From: an uncultured Prevotellaceae bacterium | Lineage (GTDB): Bacteria; Bacteroidota; Bacteroidia; Bacteroidales; UBA3663 | Direction of reading: 5' to 3' | NCBI GenBank assembly: GCA_900319235.1 | Contig: ONNR01000012.1 | Span: 42,061 to 106,060, forward strand | Length of the DNA: 64,000 nucleotides | Shown here: positions 9,544-19,062 of the stretch, piece after piece | Layout of the letters: each line of letters starts with the position of its first letter | Position numbering within the stretch: position 1 is the first letter of the stretch | Notes under the pieces: model-generated | Seen by the model: only the letters and a program-made list of their open reading frames with translations | What the model was told of the DNA's origin: nothing | Database searches by the model: none | Program-made: the position numbers and the translations under genes

Positions 9544-9563
9544 GGCAGCCAAGCTTGGCTGCC
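9544..9563 (+). repeat. REP-like hairpin repeat, copy 1
   Basis: GGCAGCCAAGCTTGGCTGCC is a perfect 20-base palindrome in the 86-base gap between gldN and the MFS gene. It matches the family GCRGCC-loop-GGCYGC found throughout the window and is preceded by a GT as in other copies. Confidence 0.85.
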
Positions 9564-9612
9564 CCATCAGCCCCATTATCCCCATTAGTCACATCATTTC
9601 CATAAATAATCT

Positions 9613-11229
9613 ATGACTCAACTCAAGACCCTTCGCGACTCAGCCGCCCTGCGTTGGACGGCGCTACTCCTGTTGGCACTGGCAATGTTCTGTGCCTACA
9701 TCTTCATGGACATCCTTTCGCCAATCAAGGACCTCATGCTTTCCGAGCGTGGTTGGGACTCCACGGCGTTCGGTACCATGCAAGGTTCTGAAACCTTCCT
9801 CAACGTCTTTGTCTTCTTCCTCATCTTCGCAGGCATCATCCTCGACAAGATGGGCGTTCGCTTCACGGCCGTACTATCTGGTGCCGTAATGCTGGCAGGT
9901 GCTCTTATCAAGTACTATGCCATCAGCGAAAGTTTTATGGGCAGTGGACTTGAGACATGGTTCACCAACAATCTCAACCACATTCCCATCTTCGAACAAC
10001 TCGGCGTATCACCCTTCTACGAGGGAATGCCCGCTTCGGCCAAGGTTGCTGCCTGCGGCTTTATGATCTTCGGCTGCGGTGCCGAAATGGGCGGTATCAC
10101 CGTTTCTCGTGGTATCGTCAAGTGGTTCAAAGGTCGCGAAATGGCGCTTGCTATGGGTTCTGAGATGGCACTTGCCCGTCTGGGTGTTGCCACCTGTATG
10201 ATCTTCTCGCCCTTCTTCGCCAAGTTGGGTGGACACATCGACGTGTCACGTTCTGTAGCCTTTGGCGTAGTGCTCCTCTGCATCGCCCTCATTATGTTCG
10301 TCGTCTATTTCTTCATGGACAAGAAGCTCGACGCACAGACCGGTGAAGCCGAAGAGAAGGACGACCCGTTCAAGGTGAGCGACATCGGCAAGATCCTCAG
10401 CAGCATGGGCTTCTGGCTTGTCTCGCTGCTCTGCGTGCTCTACTATTCGGCCATCTTCCCCTTCCAGAAGTATGCAGTCAATATGCTGCAGTGCAATCTG
10501 ACTTTCTCCGAGGTTCCCGCTGATTCGTTCTGGGCTTCCACCTCAGTCACCATCGTACAGTATGTCGTGATGCTCATCGTGGCAGCCACCGCCTTTATGT
10601 TCAACTTCATGAAGAACAAGAATATCAAGTACGGTGTGCTCTGCATTTCCATTATCGCCCTCATCAGTTATTGCTATATGGGCTATATGCGACAGTCGGC
10701 CGAATCCATCTTTGCCGTGTTCCCGCTCCTTGCTGTGGGCATCACTCCCATCCTGGGCAAATACGTTGATTACAAGGGTAAGGCGGCCTCGATGCTTGTG
10801 CTGGGCTCACTGCTCCTCATCGCCTGCCACCTCACTTTCGCCTTTATTCTGCCGATGTTCAAGGGCAACCAAGTGGGCGGCGTCATCGTGGCCTACCTCA
10901 CCATCCTCGTGCTTGGCTCTTCATTCTCGCTGGTTCCCGCATCGCTCTGGCCCTCCGTACCAAAGCTTGTTGAACCTAAGATCATCGGTTCGGCCTACGC
11001 CCTGATCTTCTGGATCCAGAACATCGGCCTTTGGCTCTTCCCGCTCCTTATCGGTAAGGTGCTCGATATGACCAACGAAGGGGTCACCGACCCGACCAAG
11101 TACGACTACACCTGGCCGCTCATTATGCTCGCCTGCCTCGGTGTTGCTGCACTCGTCATCGGACTCATCCTCAAGGCTGTGGACAAGAAGAAGGGCCTTG
11201 GTCTCGAATTGCCCAATGTGAAGGCATGA
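9613..11229 (+). CDS. Major facilitator superfamily transporter
   Basis: A 538-residue inner-membrane transporter with about 12 hydrophobic helices and MFS features: a first helix LLLLALAMFCAYIFMDIL, the loop 2-3 motif LDKMGVRF (motif A type, D-K-x-G-x-R), and a cytoplasmic loop of about 25 acidic/basic residues after helix 6. The overall pattern resembles the MFSD1/NarK-like side of the superfamily, but the substrate cannot be told. Its stop overlaps the next gene's start by four bases (ATGA), so transporter and regulator are translationally coupled and the regulator may sense the transported compound; that is inference. Confidence 0.85.
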   Translation: MTQLKTLRDSAALRWTALLLLALAMFCAYIFMDILSPIKDLMLSERGWDSTAFGTMQGSETFLNVFVFFLIFAGIILDKMGVRFTAVLSGAVMLAGALIKYYAISESFMGSGLETWFTNNLNHIPIFEQLGVSPFYEGMPASAKVAACGFMIFGCGAEMGGITVSRGIVKWFKGREMALAMGSEMALARLGVATCMIFSPFFAKLGGHIDVSRSVAFGVVLLCIALIMFVVYFFMDKKLDAQTGEAEEKDDPFKVSDIGKILSSMGFWLVSLLCVLYYSAIFPFQKYAVNMLQCNLTFSEVPADSFWASTSVTIVQYVVMLIVAATAFMFNFMKNKNIKYGVLCISIIALISYCYMGYMRQSAESIFAVFPLLAVGITPILGKYVDYKGKAASMLVLGSLLLIACHLTFAFILPMFKGNQVGGVIVAYLTILVLGSSFSLVPASLWPSVPKLVEPKIIGSAYALIFWIQNIGLWLFPLLIGKVLDMTNEGVTDPTKYDYTWPLIMLACLGVAALVIGLILKAVDKKKGLGLELPNVKA

Positions 11230-12947
11230 CGCGCCCCAGTTCCGTTCATAATACCATCGCAACGCTACTATGGCTACTGGCCATAGTAGCGCTGTCTGCG
11301 TCTTCAGCAGTGGCTTCTGACAGTTTGCAGACGTCCTGTCCTCTCCTACCGTTGCATGCCCAGCGACTACCGGACCTGAACCTGCCGCGAGCGGGTCATA
11401 GTGTATTCTGTATTAACGGAGAAATCACCATTGTAGGAGGTCACACCGATGGTTTTGTTCCAACAGCCACGGCTGAATATTACAAGGATGGAGTCTGGCA
11501 TCTCCTACCGACAGCCTACGAACACGACAATGGCTTTGCTGTCGTTCTCTCGTCGGGCAAAGCGCTCATCGCTGGTGGCCACGAGAAGCATCTGGGCATT
11601 GGTCAGACCTTTGTGGCCGAGATGTACGATCCTATTGCCCATCACTTCGAAGGCTTCGGATGCCTAGACACCAAACGCAGTCTCGCCAGCGCTATCGAGA
11701 TGGACAGTGGACACGTGGTGATAGCAGGTAATCATTATACCGACGATGCCATCGAATGCTTCGATGGGCAAAAGAACTTCACTTATGTAAAGGATGTTGC
11801 AGCAGGGCGATGCCGTCCCTACATTCTCCGAATTGCCAATAACGATGCCCTCGTCTTCGGAGCCTTCGACACAAAGGACAAGCCTCTTCCTGAACCGTCT
11901 TTGATTGACCGTATGAAGGGCGAACCTTTCCAGGAGCCTTTGCTCGACACCTGGCATCCATTCGGCTTTGAAGGGTTGGACCCCAACGCCATCAGTTTCA
12001 TCGGTGACGAGCAGGCAGGCGATTATCGCCATCTGCTCGCTGCATGCAACGACGAAGGGCAAATAGCCATCATTCAGGTCTGCGACACAATCTTCTCCAT
12101 CCTCCCCACCGATATACCCATTCCTATGGAAAGCTTGTGGGGCAAGATCCTTTATTTCAGTCCGCTCATTGTAGATAGGATGGAGCAAAAGGGTTACATC
12201 CTGGGCATTGACAACGACAAGCGTTTCTATGCGCTCTGCATCAATTACAGCACAGTTTCCGACAGTAGTCCAGCCTCTCTTACTCTCTATTACACCGACC
12301 CGTTGACCGATGCTGGAGCCGCTCCCCCCATCCTGACTCCCGAGGGCAACATCCTACTGGCAGGTGGCATCACTGATTCCAACTTCCATCCCTATCGAAC
12401 GGTGTACCTGCTTCCCTTAGGACGACAAGTGGAAGGGGCATCCTCTCCTGGTGGACTCAAGCCCTACGACATAGCAGGATACGTCTGCCTGGTGATTTTC
12501 GTGCTGCTCTTTCTCAATTGGTTGCGAGTGCGGCACAAGCAAGGCAATCATTCTCCCGATGCCCCTCAGAGTGGCAACGCTACACCCACACCAAACGCCT
12601 CACCAGTTCCAAACGCCTCACGACTGATGGAGCAGATTCATCAGGCGATGGTCGAACAAAAGCTCTATCTGAACAATGATCTAAAACTGACCGACGTCGC
12701 CACCCTCCTCGACACCACGCCCCGCAACATCGCCGAATACATCAGGGAATGCGAGAATTGCTCGTTCACCCAACTGGTCAACAATTACCGCATCGAGCAC
12801 GCTAAACGTCTCCTCGTCGAACAGCCTGACAAGAAACTGATGAACGTTGCCATCGAATCAGGGTTTGCCAACGAAACCTCCTTCTTCCGTACCTTCAAGT
12901 CGGTCACTGGTATGACACCGCGCGAATGGACGGCCCAAAAGAATTAA
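11226..12947 (+). CDS. Membrane-anchored regulator: Kelch-like sensor, one membrane helix, AraC-type HTH
   Basis: A 573-residue one-component regulator with unusual domain order. Residues 1-30 look like a signal peptide or signal anchor. Residues about 50-400 are periplasmic with Kelch/galactose-oxidase-like beta-propeller repeats (AGHSVFCINGEITIVGGHTDG, GKALIAGGH, GHVVIAGNHYTD, GNILLAGGITD; each shown in part). A single membrane helix lies near residues 414-434 (YDIAGYVCLVIFVLLFLNWL). A Pro/Asn-rich linker leads to an AraC/XylS DNA-binding domain (about 470-573) with LKLTDVATLLDT, VAIESGFANETSFFRTFKS and GMTPREW. Hybrid two-component regulators of Bacteroides use a similar layout, but histidine kinase and receiver domains are missing here. 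It is coupled to the preceding MFS gene. Confidence 0.85.
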   Translation: MTRPSSVHNTIATLLWLLAIVALSASSAVASDSLQTSCPLLPLHAQRLPDLNLPRAGHSVFCINGEITIVGGHTDGFVPTATAEYYKDGVWHLLPTAYEHDNGFAVVLSSGKALIAGGHEKHLGIGQTFVAEMYDPIAHHFEGFGCLDTKRSLASAIEMDSGHVVIAGNHYTDDAIECFDGQKNFTYVKDVAAGRCRPYILRIANNDALVFGAFDTKDKPLPEPSLIDRMKGEPFQEPLLDTWHPFGFEGLDPNAISFIGDEQAGDYRHLLAACNDEGQIAIIQVCDTIFSILPTDIPIPMESLWGKILYFSPLIVDRMEQKGYILGIDNDKRFYALCINYSTVSDSSPASLTLYYTDPLTDAGAAPPILTPEGNILLAGGITDSNFHPYRTVYLLPLGRQVEGASSPGGLKPYDIAGYVCLVIFVLLFLNWLRVRHKQGNHSPDAPQSGNATPTPNASPVPNASRLMEQIHQAMVEQKLYLNNDLKLTDVATLLDTTPRNIAEYIRECENCSFTQLVNNYRIEHAKRLLVEQPDKKLMNVAIESGFANETSFFRTFKSVTGMTPREWTAQKN

Positions 12948-12981
12948 CTACGTCCCTCCTTTTTTGTACGAATATACCACC

Positions 12982-13017
12982 AAAAGACTAACAATTTCTG
13001 CATTGTTAGTCTTTTTT
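12982..13017 (+). terminator. Rho-independent terminator after the Kelch-AraC gene
   Basis: Perfect stem GACTAACAA (12986-12994) and TTGTTAGTC (13003-13011) with an 8-base loop, extended by A/T pairs, followed by a run of six T. It ends the MFS-regulator unit. Confidence 0.85.
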
Positions 13018-13051
13018 CATTTTTTGTAAGTCCATTTTGTCCGTTATTGGC

Positions 13052-13059
13052 TATATTTG
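13052..13059 (+). promoter_or_regulatory. -7 box of the modular secreted protein
   Basis: TATATTTG fits the TANNTTTG consensus 53 bases before the chosen ATG. No good TTG is at the expected distance, so support is moderate. Confidence 0.4.
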
Positions 13060-13112
13060 CACCATATTTCACATCAATTAGCTCACTTACTACACCCCCA
13101 AAACACTATTGT

Positions 13113-16100
13113 ATGAAAAACATCTATCTCTATTTGCTTGCGCTTCTGTCGCTCGCAGGTCCCGGCATCGCCACGGCACAGACCCTGGAGAACGGCGATG
13201 TGAAGACGGGACGCTTCACCGAAACACAACACGAAGTATGGTACACCCTCACTCTCCAGACCGAAGGTGATGCCACCATCGCCGTCAATTCGGTCAGCAA
13301 CGTCCGTATCGATGGACTCGACCTCTATGCCGAGTACAATGGCGAAAATCATTGGCGCACCGGCTCTGTGTGGATCGAAGGTGGACGCATCCTCACCTGC
13401 GCCGATATGGGCATCGGAACCTACAAGGTGAAGGTGACCGGCCGACCCACCAACAACGCCACGAGCGGCAACTTCCAGATCACCTGCGTGCTGAGCCAGC
13501 CTTCCTACAAGAGCGACCCGGAACCCAACGGCACCTGGCAACAGGCAGCCTTCTTGACTCAAGGCGTAACAATGCCCGGTCGAATGGGCTATCAATTCTA
13601 TAACGACCGCGACAACACCGATTGGTTCCGTCTCGAGGTGCCCGAGGATGGCAAACTCACTTTCGAGACCAAGAGCGACCAATCCCTGCGTTTGGGCAGC
13701 CTCAATCTCTACACACTCAATGCCGATGGGGCCGACGTTTCTTGGCGCACTTCGAAGGATATGGATGGCTATGGCCGCGACACCACCATCGTCTTCGAAA
13801 TCCCCAATGTATCGGCAGGCACCTACTACGTCCGGCAGGATCGCTACACGGGCGTCGGCAGCTACCAGTTGATCTATTATTTTACCTCGCACAGCCTCAA
13901 CGCCGATCCCGAACCAAACGGCACTTGGAAAGAGGCCATCGAACTGAATGCCGGACCTTCGGTCAGCGGACAGTTGGGCTACGACTACCAGAACTCGACC
14001 GATGGTGTCGATTGGTACAAGATTGAAGTTCCCGACGAAGGAACTGTCATTCTCAACACCTCTTCCGAGACCACCCTGCGCCTAGGCAGCCTGAACCTCT
14101 ATACCTACAATGCTGACCAGAGCGACGTTTCGTGGCGCACTTCGAAGGATATGGACGGCTATGCCAAGGACACCACCGTCTTCTTCACCATCGTCGATTG
14201 TGCTGCTGGTACCTATTTCCTGCGTCTCGACCGCTACACGGGCTATGGCACCTACACGCTCAAATACACCTTCAATGCCAACAGCCATCAGAAGGACCCC
14301 GAGCCCAACAACGATTGGACAAAGGTTTCCGAAATCAAACTTGGAACCACCCAGCAGGGACGTTTGGGATACTTCTACTACAACGACCGCGACGGTGTGG
14401 ATTGGTACAAAGTCGAAATTCCCGACGAGGGAACTCTGGCACTTACCACCACCTCCGAAACTACCCTACGTCTCGGCAGTCTCAACCTTTACACCTACAA
14501 TGCTGAACGAACCGACGTCTCGTGGCGTACCTCGAAAGATATGGATGGATATTCCAAGGACACCACCGTCGTCTTCACCATTTCCGATCTTGCTCCAGGC
14601 ACCTACTTCCTCCGTCAGGACCGTTACACCGGACAAGGAGGCTACAAGCTGAAGGTTGAGTTCACGCCGAATCCCTATGGCCCCGATTCGTTCGACAACA
14701 ACGCATGGGACAAGGCCACAGAAATAACTTCGGGCATCACTCAGCAAGGTCGTTTGGGATACTTCTACTACAACGACCGCGACGGTGTGGATTGGTACCG
14801 ATTCGAGATATCAGCCGATGGCGAGGCTGTATTTACCTCCACATCCGAGACCACGCTGCGTCTGGGCAGCCTCAATCTCTACACCTACAACGGCGAACGC
14901 ACCGACGTCTCCTGGCGCACCTCCAAGGATATGGACGGATACTCCAAGGACACCACCGTAATCTTCACCATCTCCGACCTCGCTCCAGGCACCTACTTCC
15001 TCCGTCAGGACCGTTACACTGGTCAAGGTGGCTATGCCCTAACCTATCGCTTCAACCCGAACCCCTATTGGCGCGAAAGAATCGACAACAACAAGTTCGA
15101 TGGCCGTCTGGAGCTGAAGAAGGGGAAGACTGTCTATACGACGCTGGGCTTCTTCTATTACAACGACCGCAATACCGAAGACTGGTATGATCTGGGCACC
15201 TTCAACCGTGACGTCATCGACATCACCATCTGTCCCGACACTACCCATTCGCTCAATATGAGCAATGTTGATTGGTATCGTTGGGATGGAACCTACAACG
15301 ACAACGGCTCGCCACGTCTCTCGTGGATCAAGGGCGACCGTATCGAACGCAGCCGCATCACCTCTTCCTATTATAACAATACCGACGAGGAAACCCACCT
15401 CATCCTGAAAGTGAGTCGCTACACCGGTCAGGGTGGTTACTCCATTGTGATGGGCGAAGACGAGGAGGAAGTGGCAGCACGCGGTCCCGTCTATGCCAAC
15501 TATCTGGGTCTGCATATCATTGTCGGTGGACGCAACACAGTGCGCAAGGGCGTGGCCTGCTACAACCCCATCACCATCTGCAACACGAGCAATGTGCGCA
15601 CAATGCCAGCTGCCCTGGTCATCTCCGCTTCGAGCGACATCAACATCCTCGGCTTCGAGATGCCAGGCGATCTGGGCACCACCTATCTGCCTGCCGACAG
15701 CGTCCTCGTCGAGGGCGAAGACTGCGAGGGAACAGCCGTCTTCATCGTGCCTGGTCTTGATCCATGGCAGTTCTACACCTTCAACCTCATCAGCGAAGGT
15801 GTGGGCGACATCAACTTCATTCCCGTTCGTCCGGGTGAAGATGTGGCCGATAGGATTCGTGCCTTCGAACCCATCACCACCGGCATCGTCATTGGCTTCG
15901 TGGTCGATTGCGCTTGGGACATTGTCCAGGATCAGCTCGGTATCGACCACTTCGTATCCCGTACCGTAGGCGAAGTGCTTGCCCTCAACGAGCAGGAGGA
16001 ACGCCAGTACCGCCAGTTCCTCAACCTCACCTACGAGCAGTATCACGGCGAACAGCCTGGCGTGGCTGCCTACACCGCCAAGTCGGTCATCAAGACTGCC

Positions 16101-17153
16101 TGTGTCAAGGGCATCGAAAAGATACCCGTCATCGGCACAACCATCAAGGCCATAGGCGGCGCTATCGAAGTGATGCAGAACATCGTGCCCAACCTCCGTC
16201 GCCGTCTGTGGTACTGGATCTACAAGGACCTAGGCTACATCAAGGATGACCTCGAAGTGAGGGATGGCAAGCAGCCCATCAACGGCGTCGTAACCTCGTG
16301 GGATCCCAACGAGATGTGTGGTCCGCAGGGTGTGGGCGAACAGCACTACATCGCTGGCGAACAGACCATTGGCTACACCATTATGTTCGAAAACAAGGCC
16401 GAAGCCGGCGATGCTGCCTATCGTGTGCGCATCAGCGACGTCCTCGACGAGGAAGTCTTCGACGTAAGCACAGTTAAGTTCGGAGGCACCAGTCACGATG
16501 GCGTGGGCTACAACTGGAAGATGACACGCGAGGGCAACAAGCTGTCGTGGGACATCGAGGGCATCGAGTTGCCACCCAATGTCAACGCTCCTGAGGGCGA
16601 AGGCTTCGTCACCTTCACCGTGGGCCTCAAGCCGGGTCTGCCCGATGGCACTGTCATCAGCAACAAGGCCGAAATCATCTTCGACAAGAACTTCCCGATC
16701 GAGACCAACGTGTACACCAACACGCTCGACCTCACGGCTCCTGTCACCACTATGTCAGAAGCCAACTACGACACGGCAAACCAGCTCATCGCCATCAATT
16801 GCAATTCCTACGATGCTGCTTCCGGTGTAGATAGTTACCAGCTCTTCGTCTCGAAGGATGGCGGCGACTACACCTGCGCTGGTCAGTTCCCCGACCAGGT
16901 ATTCTACAATGTACCTGCCGGCGATGGTGCCACCTATAGCTTCTACGTGCTCGCCATCGACCGTGTGGGCAATGCTGAGGTCATCATCCCCGATGCCATC
17001 CCGTTCACCAACGGCATCCGCATCGTTCGCGCCGACGATCCCTCACTCATCCGTCGCATCTACACCCTCGACGGCAAGTTCGTGGGCGACGACGTCAGCA
17101 CCCTCCCCGCTGGCATCTACATCCAAGGTGGTAAGAAACTGATTGTGAAATAA
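13113..17153 (+). CDS. Large secreted modular protein with ~130-residue repeats and T9SS-like tail
   Basis: A 1,346-residue exported protein of unknown function. A signal peptide ends at ATAQ (about residue 23). Five modules of about 130 residues start near residues 132, 261, 392, 522 and 652, with a divergent one before them. Each carries variants of DPEPNGTW, GRLGYFYYNDRDGVDWY, LRLGSLNLYTYN, SWRTSKDMDGY and GTYFLRQDRYTGQGGY, resembling pre-peptidase C-terminal (PPC) beta-sandwiches. A central region (about 790-1050) is unassigned. WDPNEMCGPQGVG begins a DUF11-like beta-sandwich near residue 1065. The last 33 residues, with YTLDGKFV and GIYIQGGKKLIVK, resemble a T9SS type A sorting tail. The ATG at 13113 is chosen because it begins the signal peptide; an upstream start at 13047 would place non-signal sequence first. 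Confidence 0.85.
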   Translation: MKNIYLYLLALLSLAGPGIATAQTLENGDVKTGRFTETQHEVWYTLTLQTEGDATIAVNSVSNVRIDGLDLYAEYNGENHWRTGSVWIEGGRILTCADMGIGTYKVKVTGRPTNNATSGNFQITCVLSQPSYKSDPEPNGTWQQAAFLTQGVTMPGRMGYQFYNDRDNTDWFRLEVPEDGKLTFETKSDQSLRLGSLNLYTLNADGADVSWRTSKDMDGYGRDTTIVFEIPNVSAGTYYVRQDRYTGVGSYQLIYYFTSHSLNADPEPNGTWKEAIELNAGPSVSGQLGYDYQNSTDGVDWYKIEVPDEGTVILNTSSETTLRLGSLNLYTYNADQSDVSWRTSKDMDGYAKDTTVFFTIVDCAAGTYFLRLDRYTGYGTYTLKYTFNANSHQKDPEPNNDWTKVSEIKLGTTQQGRLGYFYYNDRDGVDWYKVEIPDEGTLALTTTSETTLRLGSLNLYTYNAERTDVSWRTSKDMDGYSKDTTVVFTISDLAPGTYFLRQDRYTGQGGYKLKVEFTPNPYGPDSFDNNAWDKATEITSGITQQGRLGYFYYNDRDGVDWYRFEISADGEAVFTSTSETTLRLGSLNLYTYNGERTDVSWRTSKDMDGYSKDTTVIFTISDLAPGTYFLRQDRYTGQGGYALTYRFNPNPYWRERIDNNKFDGRLELKKGKTVYTTLGFFYYNDRNTEDWYDLGTFNRDVIDITICPDTTHSLNMSNVDWYRWDGTYNDNGSPRLSWIKGDRIERSRITSSYYNNTDEETHLILKVSRYTGQGGYSIVMGEDEEEVAARGPVYANYLGLHIIVGGRNTVRKGVACYNPITICNTSNVRTMPAALVISASSDINILGFEMPGDLGTTYLPADSVLVEGEDCEGTAVFIVPGLDPWQFYTFNLISEGVGDINFIPVRPGEDVADRIRAFEPITTGIVIGFVVDCAWDIVQDQLGIDHFVSRTVGEVLALNEQEERQYRQFLNLTYEQYHGEQPGVAAYTAKSVIKTACVKGIEKIPVIGTTIKAIGGAIEVMQNIVPNLRRRLWYWIYKDLGYIKDDLEVRDGKQPINGVVTSWDPNEMCGPQGVGEQHYIAGEQTIGYTIMFENKAEAGDAAYRVRISDVLDEEVFDVSTVKFGGTSHDGVGYNWKMTREGNKLSWDIEGIELPPNVNAPEGEGFVTFTVGLKPGLPDGTVISNKAEIIFDKNFPIETNVYTNTLDLTAPVTTMSEANYDTANQLIAINCNSYDAASGVDSYQLFVSKDGGDYTCAGQFPDQVFYNVPAGDGATYSFYVLAIDRVGNAEVIIPDAIPFTNGIRIVRADDPSLIRRIYTLDGKFVGDDVSTLPAGIYIQGGKKLIVK
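14361..14798 (+). repeat. Nearly identical DNA in neighbouring modules of the secreted protein
   Basis: A 48-base stretch at 14361-14408 is repeated without change at 14751-14798, offset by 390 bases, and the flanks are also highly similar. This indicates recent duplication or gene conversion between modules 3 and 4. Confidence 0.85.
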
Positions 17154-17178
17154 ACCTATCATCATACCATAAAAACAT

Positions 17179-17213
17179 GGGGGATGTGCCTCGCGAGGCA
17201 TATCCCCCTTTTT
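17179..17213 (+). terminator. Terminator after the modular protein gene
   Basis: A 15-base inverted repeat GGGGGATGTGCCTCG / CGAGGCATATCCCCC (17179-17208; one G-T pair) is followed by TTTTT. It lies 26 bases after the stop codon. Confidence 0.85.
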
Positions 17214-17325
17214 ATCATCCTTATCTATCATCATTTTTTATCACCTCCATTTGTCATCTCAACCCTTTTCTTCCCTCATTCCAAGGAAACGTTGTCAAAA
17301 TATACTCCTTTTCGCAAATTTTGCG

Positions 17326-17333
17326 TATATTTG
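17326..17333 (+). promoter_or_regulatory. -7 box of the TerB/DnaJ gene
   Basis: TATATTTG fits the TANNTTTG box about 70 bases upstream of the start at 17405. No clear -33 TTG at normal spacing. The leader between is AT-rich with repeated TTGTTATTTG-like words (17349-17400). Confidence 0.4.
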
Positions 17334-17404
17334 CACCAAACCAAACAAATTGTTATTTGTAATCATAATTGTTATTTGTTAATTATTAATTGTTATTTGA
17401 ATAT

Positions 17405-18226
17405 ATGGCATTCGCAAAATGGATAGGCGCCTTCCTCGGCCTGCTCTCAGGAGGCCCCTTTGGAGCCATTGCAGGTTACGCCCTCGGCTACATCGTTGAC
17501 GACTTCATCAGCAACAGCAACCAACTCACATCAGGCGAACAGGAACCCCATTCGCAACAGAGACGCACCACCTACACCCGTCGCACCACTCAGACTCAAC
17601 GTGGCACCCAGCAGGAAGGTGAGCGCAACAGCTATCTCTTCTCCCTGCTCCTCCTCTCGTCCCACATCATCATGGCCGACCAGAAGATCATGCATTCCGA
17701 GATGGAATACGTGCGCCGCACCCTGCGCAACAACTTCGGTACAGCTGCAGAAAGCCAAGGCAATGAGATTCTGCTTCGTCTCTTCGAACGTCACAAGCAG
17801 CTCGGCACAGCATTGTGGACCGAGCAGATACGTCAGTGCTGCTACCAGATGGTTGGTGCCATGAGCGTCGAAGAACGTCTTCAACTTCTTGCCTTCCTCT
17901 GCGAAATCGCCAAGGCTGACGGCTCGGTGGTACAGGTCGAGGTCGATCGAATCCGCTCGATAGCCAATTGGCTCAGCATCAATGTCGACGAGGTGGACAA
18001 GCTTCTCCATCTCGGCTCCAACAAGATTGAAGATGCTTACAAGGTGCTTGGTGTCTCTCCCGATGCCACCGATGACGAAGTGAAGAAGGCCTATCGCAAG
18101 ATGGCTCTCCAATATCACCCCGACAAGGTTTCCACTCTCGGAGATGACGTCAAGGCTGCCGCTGAAAAGAAGTTCAAGGAAATCAACGCCGCCAAGGAAC
18201 TCATCTGGGCTGCCCGTGGCCTATAA
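17405..18226 (+). CDS. DjlA-like protein with TerB and C-terminal J domain
   Basis: A 273-residue protein with a hydrophobic N-terminus ([30 protein letters not shown], shown as its key elements: Gly-rich glycine-zipper-like), a Gln/Thr/Arg linker, a TerB-like helical domain (about residues 75-195) and a J domain at the C-terminus beginning at [21 protein letters not shown] with HPD in QYHPDKV. This is the DjlA layout (membrane segment, TerB, J domain), suggesting a membrane-associated DnaK co-chaperone. The ATG at 17405 is preferred over the upstream TTG at 17390. dnaK itself is at 61.1 kb. Confidence 0.85.
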   Translation: MAFAKWIGAFLGLLSGGPFGAIAGYALGYIVDDFISNSNQLTSGEQEPHSQQRRTTYTRRTTQTQRGTQQEGERNSYLFSLLLLSSHIIMADQKIMHSEMEYVRRTLRNNFGTAAESQGNEILLRLFERHKQLGTALWTEQIRQCCYQMVGAMSVEERLQLLAFLCEIAKADGSVVQVEVDRIRSIANWLSINVDEVDKLLHLGSNKIEDAYKVLGVSPDATDDEVKKAYRKMALQYHPDKVSTLGDDVKAAAEKKFKEINAAKELIWAARGL

Positions 18227-18252
18227 CCCGCCCCTTCCCTTTTGTTTCCGTC

Positions 18253-18270
18253 GCGGCCATGTTTGGCCGC
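18253..18270 (+). repeat. REP-like hairpin repeat, copy 2
   Basis: GCGGCC-ATGTTT-GGCCGC preceded by CCGTC, in the 54-base gap between the TerB/DnaJ gene and cutC. Confidence 0.85.
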
Positions 18271-18280
18271 AAATCACCCC

Positions 18281-18976
18281 ATGCGAATCCTCGAAGTCTG
18301 TGCGGGCGACCTTACAAGCGCCCAAGCTGCCGCTCAAGGCGGTGCCCAACGTATCGAACTCTGCTCTGCCCTCGAACTTGACGGGCTCACTCCCTCGGCC
18401 GAAACGATCGAGGGCGCTCGTCGTATCGAGGGCCTGAAACTCCACGTCCTCATCCGTCCGCGTGAAGGCGATTTTGTCTATGACGAAGCCGAGACCGACT
18501 CGATGCTCCGCGACATTCGCCTCGCTCACCATCTCGGAGCCGATGGCGTAGTCATCGGTGCATTGACCCCCGAAGGCGATGTTGACATGTCTCTTTGCCG
18601 CCGCCTCGTCGATGCCGCCCACGGTATGCAGGTCACCTTCCACCGTGCCTTCGACCATGCCCGCGACCCCTATCAAGCCCTTGAGGACATCATCGCACTG
18701 GGCTGCACGCGTCTCCTCACCTCCGGACAAGCCCCCACTGCCGAAACCGGCATCCCCCTGCTACGCCAACTCGTCCTTCTAGCCAAAGGCCGCATCATCA
18801 TCATGCCTGGTGCTGGCGTCTCTCCCGACAATGCCCACCATATCCTCGACGCCACTGGTGCCACCGAGATCCACGGTTCCCTCCGTTCCCTTCACAACGG
18901 CCTCCTCATCACCGACCCCGTCCTTGTCCACCAGACAGTCCTCACCATTTCAGACCCCCTCGGTCCCCCTGCTTAG
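18281..18976 (+). CDS. cutC: CutC family copper homeostasis protein
   Basis: A 231-residue TIM-barrel protein of the CutC family. It starts MRILEVCAGDLTSA, and shows GGAQRIELCSALELDGLTPS, the core MRRCP-equivalent LHVLIRPREGDFVY, and VTFHRAFD, all CutC hallmarks. Copper homeostasis is the historical assignment; the biochemical role is unsettled. The ATG at 18281 is chosen since homology starts there; in-frame codons from 18242 overlap a REP-like repeat. The last residues DPLGPPA and the stop codon are encoded by a G/C hairpin repeat (18953-18984). Confidence 0.88.
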   Translation: MRILEVCAGDLTSAQAAAQGGAQRIELCSALELDGLTPSAETIEGARRIEGLKLHVLIRPREGDFVYDEAETDSMLRDIRLAHHLGADGVVIGALTPEGDVDMSLCRRLVDAAHGMQVTFHRAFDHARDPYQALEDIIALGCTRLLTSGQAPTAETGIPLLRQLVLLAKGRIIIMPGAGVSPDNAHHILDATGATEIHGSLRSLHNGLLITDPVLVHQTVLTISDPLGPPA

Positions 18977-18984
18977 GGGGAGGG
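18953..18984 (+). repeat. GACCCCCTC / CCTGCTTAGGGGGAGG element over the cutC stop
   Basis: GACCCCCTC (18953-18961) is followed by CCTGCTTAGGGGGAGG (18968-18983), forming hairpin CCCCCT-GCTT-AGGGGG (18965-18980). The same two words recur in inverse orientation next to ispF (60386-60401 and 60448-60456). Confidence 0.7.
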
Positions 18985-19033
18985 CCCGCTTGTCCGGACT
19001 TGCCACCTCCCCCTCTTCCCCCCTTTTCAGCAA

Positions 19034-19052
19034 GCAGCGGTTGAACCGCTGC
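19034..19052 (+). repeat. Palindrome upstream of the transglutaminase gene
   Basis: GCAGCGGTTGAACCGCTGC is a perfect inverted repeat around a single central G, ten bases before the ATG at 19063. The arms resemble the REP-like family but the core differs. It could mask translation initiation or be a variant repeat. Confidence 0.6.
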
Positions 19053-19062
19053 CCCCATTAAC

